This document shows, one piece after another, positions 7,060 to 12,084 of a stretch of DNA of 12,084 bases (its first letter is position 1; each line of letters opens with the position of its first letter). The stretch is from positions 548-12,631 of the forward strand of contig DLCG01000003.1 in the NCBI GenBank assembly GCA_002480495.1, in the 5' to 3' direction. The notes beneath the pieces are model-generated. The model worked only from the letters and a program-made list of their open reading frames with translations, ran no database searches and had not been told where the DNA came from. The translations under genes and the position numbers were made by a program. This stretch comes from Rhodobiaceae bacterium UBA7804. Lineage in GTDB: Bacteria > Pseudomonadota > Alphaproteobacteria > Parvibaculales > Parvibaculaceae.

Positions 7060-8064
7060 ATGACTGATATTCTCGTCGCATATGGCATACCGCTCGCGAT
7101 CATCGTTGCGCAGTCGCTTGCGCTGATCGTCGCGATCCTGCTCGTCACGGCCTATGTGCTGCTTGCCGACCGCAAGATCTGGGCGGCCGTGCAGCTTCGC
7201 CGCGGTCCGAATGTCGTGGGCGCCTTTGGCCTCCTTCAATCTTTCGCGGACTTGCTGAAATTCGTCTTCAAGGAAGTCGTTGTTCCGGCCGGGTCGAACA
7301 AGGGCGTCTTCCTGATCGCGCCGCTCGTCACAGTCACGCTCGCGCTTTCCGGCTGGGCCGTCATTCCGCTCGACGCGAAGATGGTCATCTCCGACATCAA
7401 TGTCGGCATCCTTTATATCTTCGCGATCTCGTCGCTCGGCGTTTACGGCGTCATCATGGCGGGCTGGGCGTCGAACTCGAAATATCCGTTTCTGTCCGCT
7501 CTGCGCGCCGCGGCTCAGATGGTTTCCTACGAAGTCTCCATCGGCTTCGTCATCGTCTGCGTGTTGATGACGGCGGGAACGCTCAATCTTTCGGAGATCG
7601 TCGAGTCCCAGAAGACCATCTGGTATGTGATCCCGCATCTGCCGATGTTCGTGATCTTCTTCGTCTCGGCGCTTGCGGAAACGAACCGTCCGCCTTTCGA
7701 CCTCGTGGAGGCGGAATCGGAACTCGTCGCGGGCTTCATGGTGGAATATTCCTCCACCACCTACATGATGTTCATGCTGGGCGAGTACGTCTCGATCCTG
7801 CTCATGTGCGCCATGACGACGATCCTCTTTCTTGGCGGCTGGCTACCGCCGGTCGACATCGCGCCTTTCAACTGGATCCCCGGCGTCGTCTGGTTCCTGA
7901 TCAAGGTCTTCGCCGTCTTCTTCATGTTTGCGATGGTCAAGGCCTTCGTGCCGCGCTACCGCTACGACCAGCTGATGCGCCTCGGCTGGAAGGTCTTCCT
8001 CCCGATTTCGCTCTTCTGGGTCGTGCTGACCGCGGGCGTTCTCGTCGGCTTCGATCTCGTGTAG
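7060..8064 (+). CDS. nuoH: NADH-quinone oxidoreductase subunit H
   Basis: Membrane heel subunit (ND1 homologue) that anchors the peripheral arm and forms most of the quinone tunnel and its entry to the proton path. The 334-residue product has about eight hydrophobic segments. The first cytoplasmic loop carries ADRKIWAAVQLRRGPNVVG, and the acidic loop NRPPFDLVEAESELVAG begins at residue 209, with Asp214, Glu217, Glu219 and Glu221 lining the E-channel in the family, followed by Glu229 in VEYSS. The start ATG 7060 has AGAGGGG closely upstream and a second G-run about 8 nt further. The gap to nuoI is 43 bp and contains a mini-ORF. Confidence 0.97.
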   Translation: MTDILVAYGIPLAIIVAQSLALIVAILLVTAYVLLADRKIWAAVQLRRGPNVVGAFGLLQSFADLLKFVFKEVVVPAGSNKGVFLIAPLVTVTLALSGWAVIPLDAKMVISDINVGILYIFAISSLGVYGVIMAGWASNSKYPFLSALRAAAQMVSYEVSIGFVIVCVLMTAGTLNLSEIVESQKTIWYVIPHLPMFVIFFVSALAETNRPPFDLVEAESELVAGFMVEYSSTTYMMFMLGEYVSILLMCAMTTILFLGGWLPPVDIAPFNWIPGVVWFLIKVFAVFFMFAMVKAFVPRYRYDQLMRLGWKVFLPISLFWVVLTAGVLVGFDLV

Positions 8065-8076
8065 GGGCAGGGGACA

Positions 8077-8103
8077 ATGAACGCTTACAAGGGAAAGGAC
8101 TGA
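8077..8103 (+). CDS. Possible 8-codon mini-ORF before nuoI
   Basis: ATG at 8077 opens an eight-residue frame (MNAYKGKD) that stops at TGA 8101-8103, 4 nt before the nuoI start. Its initiation region GGGGCAGGGGACAATG closely resembles that of nuoH (GGGGGCAGAGGGGCAATG). The nuoI ribosome binding site (AAGGGAAAGGA, 8089-8099) lies inside the mini-ORF. If translated, ribosomes would terminate next to the nuoI ATG and could reinitiate there. It may instead be a relic of a lost gene or an older nuoI start: it is in a different frame from nuoI. No function of the peptide itself is implied, and translation is unproven. Confidence 0.3.
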   Translation: MNAYKGKD

Positions 8104-8107
8104 GATT

Positions 8108-8599
8108 ATGGCCTGGCTGGATCAGTCGGTGCGGTCTCTCTTCCTCGCCGAATTCGTTTCGAGCTTCTTCCTCGCCATGCGGTACTTCTTCAAGCCGAAG
8201 GCGACGCTGAACTATCCCTTCGAGAAGGGGCCGCTCTCTCCGCGCTTCCGCGGCGAGCATGCGCTTCGCCGTTATCCGAATGGCGAGGAGCGCTGCATCG
8301 CCTGCAAGCTCTGCGAGGCGATCTGCCCCGCGCTCGCCATCACCATCGAGGCCGGCCCCCGCCGCAACGACGGCACGCGCCGTACCACGCGCTACGATAT
8401 CGATATGACGAAGTGCATCTATTGCGGCCTCTGCCAGGAGGCCTGCCCGGTGGATGCCATCGTCGAAGGGCCGAATTTCGAATTCGCCACCGAAACGCGC
8501 GAAGAACTGATGTACGACAAGAACCGGCTGCTCGCGAATGGCGACCGCTGGGAACGCGAGATCGCGATGAATATCGCGCTCGACGCGCCATACCGCTGA
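8108..8599 (+). CDS. nuoI: NADH-quinone oxidoreductase subunit I
   Basis: Peripheral-arm ferredoxin-type subunit (TYKY homologue) that bridges NuoG to NuoB through two 4Fe-4S clusters, N6a and N6b. The 163-residue product has two CxxCxxCxxxCP motifs: Cys63, 66, 69 and 73 (CIACKLCEAICP), and Cys103, 106, 109 and 113 (CIYCGLCQEACP). The N-terminal 28 residues are hydrophobic/amphipathic (SLFLAEFVSSFFLAMRYFF) and match the helix that lies along the membrane near NuoH. The start ATG 8108 is preceded by AAAGGA at 8 nt. Length matches the alphaproteobacterial and mitochondrial form. It lies 22 bp upstream of nuoJ. Confidence 0.97.
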   Translation: MAWLDQSVRSLFLAEFVSSFFLAMRYFFKPKATLNYPFEKGPLSPRFRGEHALRRYPNGEERCIACKLCEAICPALAITIEAGPRRNDGTRRTTRYDIDMTKCIYCGLCQEACPVDAIVEGPNFEFATETREELMYDKNRLLANGDRWEREIAMNIALDAPYR

Positions 8600-8621
8600 A
8601 CGACGGGTCGAGGGACTCCAG

Positions 8622-9236
8622 ATGATTGCCACCGCCATCGCGTTTTATCTCTTCGCTGCGATTACAGTCGCTGCGGGTTTCATGGTGATCGCGGCGCGCA
8701 ATCCCGTTCACTCCGTGCTGTTCCTCATCCTCGCCTTCTTCAATGCGGCTGCCCTCTTCGTGCTCATGGGGGCAGAGTTCCTCGCCCTCATTCTCGTCAT
8801 CGTCTATGTCGGCGCCGTGGCCGTGCTTTTCCTCTTCGTCGTGATGATGCTCGACGTCGATTTTTCGGAGCTGCGCCAGGGCTTCCTGCAATATCTGCCG
8901 GTTGGCGCGCTGGTCGGCATTATCCTGCTGATCGAGCTGCTGCTCGTCGTCGGAGCCTGGGTCATCTCGCCGGAAGCGGCTGGCATCGCCGCTGCTCCGG
9001 CGCCTGCGATAGCGGACGTGGACAACACGCGGGCTCTCGGCCAGATCATCTATACGAAATACGTCTATCTGTTCCAGGCGGCGGGCCTCATCCTGCTCGT
9101 CGCCATGATCGGCGCGATCGTGCTCACCCTCCGTCACAAGCCGAATGTGAAGCGGCAGGTGATTGCGAACCAGGTGGCTCGCAAGCGCGAAGATGCGGTC
9201 GAACTGAAGAAGGTCGAGCCCGGGCAGGGGCTCTGA
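8622..9236 (+). CDS. nuoJ: NADH-quinone oxidoreductase subunit J
   Basis: Membrane subunit (ND6 homologue) in the heel region next to NuoA and NuoK; its third helix contains the pi-bulge implicated in coupling quinone chemistry to proton movement. The 204-residue product has five predicted hydrophobic segments. The conserved core is present: RNPVHSVLFLI at the start of helix 2 and EFLALILVIVYVGAVAVLFL in helix 3. A loop of about residues 117-140 is rich in Ala/Pro and is variable in the family. A charged cytoplasmic tail of about 30 residues follows the last helix. The start ATG 8622 has GAGGGA about 8 nt upstream. The 89-bp gap to nuoK is the largest in the operon. Confidence 0.95.
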   Translation: MIATAIAFYLFAAITVAAGFMVIAARNPVHSVLFLILAFFNAAALFVLMGAEFLALILVIVYVGAVAVLFLFVVMMLDVDFSELRQGFLQYLPVGALVGIILLIELLLVVGAWVISPEAAGIAAAPAPAIADVDNTRALGQIIYTKYVYLFQAAGLILLVAMIGAIVLTLRHKPNVKRQVIANQVARKREDAVELKKVEPGQGL

Positions 9237-9244
9237 GAAATCCC

Positions 9245-9271
9245 GGCGCGCGCGGTTCCCGCCGTGCGGCC
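9245..9271 (+). other. Imperfect hairpin in the nuoJ-nuoK gap
   Basis: About eleven base pairs can form between 9245-9255 and 9259-9271 (GGCGCGCGCGG against CCGCCGTGCGGCC), with one G-T wobble, two single-base bulges and a 3-nt loop. No T-tract follows, so it is not a standard intrinsic terminator. It could mark an mRNA processing or stability boundary. A start codon directly followed by a stop (ATGTAA, 9278-9283) lies just downstream and is probably chance. The nuoK Shine-Dalgarno lies at the far end of the gap. Confidence 0.3.
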
Positions 9272-9325
9272 AAACGAATGTAAGGGGACTGGCTTCCAAG
9301 CGGCGGCGCAAGGGAGCAGGAGAAA

Positions 9326-9637
9326 ATGATGGCAATCGGCCTCGCACACTATCTCACCGTGGCGGCGATCCTGTTCACGCTGGGCATCTTCGGTATCTTC
9401 CTCAACAGGAAGAACGTGATCGTCATTCTCATGTCGATCGAGTTGATGCTGCTCGCCGTGAACATCAATCTGGTTGCCTTCTCCACTCATATGGGGGACC
9501 TCGTCGGGCAGGTTTTCGCTCTCTTCGTGCTGACGGTGGCCGCTGGCGAGGCGGCGATCGGTCTCGCCATTCTGGTCGTCTATTTCCGCAACCGCGGCTC
9601 CATCGCGGTTGAGGACATCAACATGATGAAGGGGTAA
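9326..9637 (+). CDS. nuoK: NADH-quinone oxidoreductase subunit K
   Basis: Small membrane subunit (ND4L homologue) between NuoJ and the antiporter-like subunits, contributing to a proton channel. The 103-residue product has three hydrophobic helices and the conserved sequences LNRKNVI and MSIELMLLAVNINLV. Two membrane glutamates, Glu39 and Glu75, are 36 residues apart, the same spacing as Glu36 and Glu72 in E. coli. Two consecutive ATG codons (9326 and 9329) could start the protein. AGGAG at 9318-9322 is 3 nt from the first and 6 nt from the second, while AGGGAG at 9311-9316 is 9 nt from the first. Homologues mostly begin near the second, so the true length may be 102. It ends 6 bp before nuoL. 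Confidence 0.95.
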   Translation: MMAIGLAHYLTVAAILFTLGIFGIFLNRKNVIVILMSIELMLLAVNINLVAFSTHMGDLVGQVFALFVLTVAAGEAAIGLAILVVYFRNRGSIAVEDINMMKG

Positions 9638-9643
9638 GGGGGC

Positions 9644-11575
9644 ATGTACTCTGCAATCGTCTTCCTGCCTCTGATCGGTTTTCTGATCGCCGGCATTTTC
9701 GGCCGCTGGATCGGCGCTCGCGCCGCGCAGATCATCACGTCGGGCCTCCTTGTCGTTTCCGCGCTGCTGTCCATTGCGGCGCTCGTTTCCGTCGGTCTCG
9801 AGGGTGAAACCGCGCGCGTCCAGGTTCTCACATGGATCGACTCCGGCGGCTTCGAGGCCGACTGGCGGCTGAGGGTCGATACGCTTACCGCGGTCATGCT
9901 GGTCGTCGTGACCTCCGTCTCAGCGCTCGTGCACATCTATTCGATAGGCTATATGAGCCACGATCCGCATCAGCCGCGCTTCTTCGCCTATCTCTCGCTC
10001 TTCACCTTCGCCATGCTCATGCTGGTGACGGCGGATAATTTCGTTCAGCTCTTCTTCGGCTGGGAAGGTGTGGGCCTTGCGTCCTATCTGCTGATCGGTT
10101 TCTGGTATCAGCGTCCCAGCGCCAATGCGGCGGCGATCAAGGCCTTCGTTGTGAACCGCGTCGGCGACTTTGGCCTCATTCTCGGCATCGCCACGCTCTT
10201 CCTCACCATCGGCTCGGTCGACTTCGACACCGTCTTCGCCGCCATTCCGGAAATTGCGGACAAGAGCTTCAATTTCCTCGGTTACGACGTGCCGATCGTG
10301 ACGACCGCCTGTCTGCTGCTCTTCATGGGCGCCATGGGCAAATCGGCGCAGTTCCTGCTCCACACCTGGCTGCCGGACGCGATGGAAGGTCCGACGCCGG
10401 TCTCCGCCCTCATTCATGCAGCGACCATGGTCACCGCGGGCGTGTTCCTCGTTGCGCGCCTGTCGCCGGTCTTCGAGTTCTCGCCCTATGCGCTGACGGT
10501 CGTCACGGTGGTTGGCGCCATCACGGCCTTCTTTGCCGCGACGGTCGGTCTCGTCCAGAACGATATCAAGCGCGTCATCGCCTATTCGACCTGCTCGCAG
10601 CTTGGCTACATGTTCGTGGCGCTCGGCGTCGGCGCCTATGAAGTGGCGATGTTCCACCTCTTCACTCATGCCTTCTTCAAGGCGCTCCTCTTCCTCGGCT
10701 CGGGCTCGGTCATCCATGCCATGAGCGACGAGCAGGACATGCGCAAGATGGGCGGTCTCTACAAGATGATCCCCGTCACATGGGTGATGATGGTGATCGG
10801 TACGCTCGCGCTCACCGGTTTCCCGTTCACCGCCGGTTACTACTCCAAGGATGCGATCATCGAAGCGGCCTTCGCCGGTCACAACCCGGCGCATATGTTC
10901 GCCTTCACGCTGACGGTTATCGCTGCGCTGCTCACCTCCTTCTATTCATGGCGTCTGATTTTCATGACATTCCACGGGCAGAGTCGCGCCTCCAACGAAA
11001 CGCTCTCGCACGTTCACGAGTCCCCGCTCGTCATGCTTATCCCGCTTGTGGTCCTTGCGGTTGGCGCCATTGGCGCGGGTATGGTTTTTGCGCCACTCTT
11101 CATCGGCCATGCCTATGAGCAATTCTGGCTGGAGGCGATCTATCGCGGCGCCGAAAACCACATCATGCACGAATTCCACAACGTGCCTGCCTGGGTGCCT
11201 TACCTGCCCACGCTCATGATGATCGTCGGCTTTGCCGTCTCCTGGCTCTTCTATATCGCGCGGCCGGACATGCCGAAGCAGCTCGCGAAGACGCATGAGC
11301 CGCTCTACAAGTTCCTGCTCAACAAGTGGTACTTCGACGAGCTCTACGATTTCATCTTCGTCCGCCCCGCCTTCTGGCTCGGCAGGGTGCTCTGGAAGCA
11401 GGGTGACGGCCGCATCATCGACGGTCTTGGACCTGACGGCATCTCCGCACGCGTGCTCGATATCACGCGCGGCGTCGTGCGCCTCCAGAGCGGCTATCTC
11501 TATCACTACGCCTTCGCGATGCTGCTCGGCGTGGCGGGTCTTGTGACCTGGTTCATGGTCGGGGGAACGCACTGA
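9644..11575 (+). CDS. nuoL: NADH-quinone oxidoreductase subunit L
   Basis: Distal antiporter-like proton-channel subunit (ND5 homologue) of the membrane arm. The 643-residue product has some sixteen hydrophobic segments. Key channel residues are present: Glu141 in FFGWEGVGL (E. coli Glu144), Lys233 in MGKSAQFLLHTWLPDAMEG (E. coli Lys229), and Lys402-Asp403 in GYYSKDAII (E. coli Lys399-Asp400). The C-terminal region, from about residue 520, contains a charged stretch (HEPLYKFLLNKWYFDELYD) and a final hydrophobic helix, fitting the long lateral helix that runs along the membrane arm and its anchor. Length is slightly above the E. coli form. The ATG follows a double G-run (GGGGTAAGGGGGC). It overlaps nuoM by one base (TGATG). 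Confidence 0.97.
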   Translation: MYSAIVFLPLIGFLIAGIFGRWIGARAAQIITSGLLVVSALLSIAALVSVGLEGETARVQVLTWIDSGGFEADWRLRVDTLTAVMLVVVTSVSALVHIYSIGYMSHDPHQPRFFAYLSLFTFAMLMLVTADNFVQLFFGWEGVGLASYLLIGFWYQRPSANAAAIKAFVVNRVGDFGLILGIATLFLTIGSVDFDTVFAAIPEIADKSFNFLGYDVPIVTTACLLLFMGAMGKSAQFLLHTWLPDAMEGPTPVSALIHAATMVTAGVFLVARLSPVFEFSPYALTVVTVVGAITAFFAATVGLVQNDIKRVIAYSTCSQLGYMFVALGVGAYEVAMFHLFTHAFFKALLFLGSGSVIHAMSDEQDMRKMGGLYKMIPVTWVMMVIGTLALTGFPFTAGYYSKDAIIEAAFAGHNPAHMFAFTLTVIAALLTSFYSWRLIFMTFHGQSRASNETLSHVHESPLVMLIPLVVLAVGAIGAGMVFAPLFIGHAYEQFWLEAIYRGAENHIMHEFHNVPAWVPYLPTLMMIVGFAVSWLFYIARPDMPKQLAKTHEPLYKFLLNKWYFDELYDFIFVRPAFWLGRVLWKQGDGRIIDGLGPDGISARVLDITRGVVRLQSGYLYHYAFAMLLGVAGLVTWFMVGGTH

Positions 11576-12084
11576 TGACCGACGGCAACATTCTCTCGCT
11601 CATCACCTTCCTGCCGCTGGTCGGCGCGCTCATCATCCTGGTGACGCGCGGTGACGAGGCGTCGGTCGCGCGCAATGCTCGCTATGTCGCTCTCTGGACG
11701 ACCTCGATCACCTTCTTCGTCTCCCTCTACATCTGGTGGAAGTTCGACCCCACCACGGCGGACTTCCAGTTCGTGCAGGAGACGCAGTGGCTCGGCGGCG
11801 CCATCAACTACCACATGGGCGTCGACGGCATTTCGATGCTCTTCGTCATCCTTACAACCTTCCTGATGCCGGCCTGCATCCTCGCAAGCTGGACCTCCAT
11901 CGAGAAGCGCGTGAAGGAATACATGATCGCCTTCCTCGTGCTCGAGACCCTGATGGTCGGCATGTTCTGCGCCCTCGACACGGTGCTGTTCTACATCTTC
12001 TTCGAGGCAGTGCTGATCCCGATGTTCCTCATCATCGGCGTGTGGGGCGCCAAGCGGCGCGTCTATGCGGCGTTCAAGTTCTTC
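11575..12084 (+). CDS. nuoM: NADH-quinone oxidoreductase subunit M, 5' part
   Basis: Antiporter-like proton-channel subunit (ND4 homologue). Only the first 170 codons are in the window and the frame is open to the end; a full protein would be near 500 residues. The visible part has hydrophobic helices and the family sequence GVDGISMLFVILTTFLMP (from residue 82). It also has the essential membrane glutamate Glu144 in YIFFEAVLIPMFLIIGVWG, the same number as in E. coli. The ATG shares one base with the nuoL TGA, so translation is probably coupled. The truncation is a window boundary effect and does not indicate a broken gene. nuoN would be expected next. Confidence 0.95.
   Translation, partial: MTDGNILSLITFLPLVGALIILVTRGDEASVARNARYVALWTTSITFFVSLYIWWKFDPTTADFQFVQETQWLGGAINYHMGVDGISMLFVILTTFLMPACILASWTSIEKRVKEYMIAFLVLETLMVGMFCALDTVLFYIFFEAVLIPMFLIIGVWGAKRRVYAAFKFF

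Noticed and set aside
3627..7148. A 1173-codon open frame on the minus strand across nuoF and nuoG
   Set aside because: It is antisense to two certain genes and in a register set by their codon bias: in GC-rich genomes with GC-rich third positions the antisense frame rarely meets stops. The translation is Arg/Ala/His/Asp-rich with no recognisable domain, it begins with GTG inside nuoH, and nothing suggests its own promoter.
9920..10894. A 324-codon minus-strand open frame inside nuoL (and similar ones antisense to nuoC, nuoD, nuoE, nuoJ)
   Set aside because: Same explanation: His/Arg/Glu-rich shadow translations of membrane or conserved coding sequence, with no independent support.
1..12084. 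Search for CRISPR arrays, insertion sequences, attachment sites, rRNA or tRNA genes
   Set aside because: No repeat-spacer pattern, transposase, terminal inverted repeats or RNA gene could be seen; the window is continuous nuo coding sequence apart from the left flank.

Overview
The window is almost entirely one forward-strand operon for the proton-pumping NADH:quinone oxidoreductase (respiratory complex I, NDH-1). Order: nuoA, nuoB, nuoC, nuoD, nuoE, nuoF, nuoG, nuoH, nuoI, nuoJ, nuoK, nuoL, then the first 170 codons of nuoM, cut by the window end. All thirteen reading frames look intact, with every iron-sulfur ligand cysteine and the main channel residues in place. The separate (unfused) nuoC and nuoD, the short NuoG without an N7 cluster, the absence of interspersed accessory ORFs, the high GC content and the mitochondria-like subunits point to an alphaproteobacterium, probably of the Rhizobiales or a related order. 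The species cannot be named from the sequence alone.

Layout. Bases 1-151 hold no gene I recognise. A sigma70-like promoter (TTGATT, 16 bp, TATACT) lies at 152-179, followed by a leader of about 110 nt with potential secondary structure and a strong ribosome binding site before nuoA at 297. Genes are tightly packed. nuoA/nuoB overlap by 10 bp, nuoD/nuoE by 4 bp, nuoE/nuoF and nuoL/nuoM by 1 bp. Most other gaps are 3-22 bp. Three wider gaps stand out: nuoB-nuoC (68 bp), nuoH-nuoI (43 bp, with an 8-codon mini-ORF) and nuoJ-nuoK (89 bp, with an imperfect hairpin). No internal terminator is evident, so one long transcript running past the window into nuoM (and presumably nuoN) is the simplest reading.

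How the genes work together. NuoE, F and G form the NADH-oxidising module (FMN and clusters N1a, N3, N1b, N4, N5). NuoB, C, D and I form the connecting module that passes electrons through N6a, N6b and N2 to quinone. NuoH, A, J and K form the membrane heel with the quinone entry and proton path, and NuoL and M are antiporter-like proton channels. The operon order follows the standard arrangement and does not itself reveal a new system.

Honest overall judgement: this is an ordinary housekeeping operon. The points worth a second look are small: the nuoH-nuoI mini-ORF whose initiation region resembles that of nuoH, the structured leader and the inverted repeat over the -35 box, and the nuoJ-nuoK hairpin.
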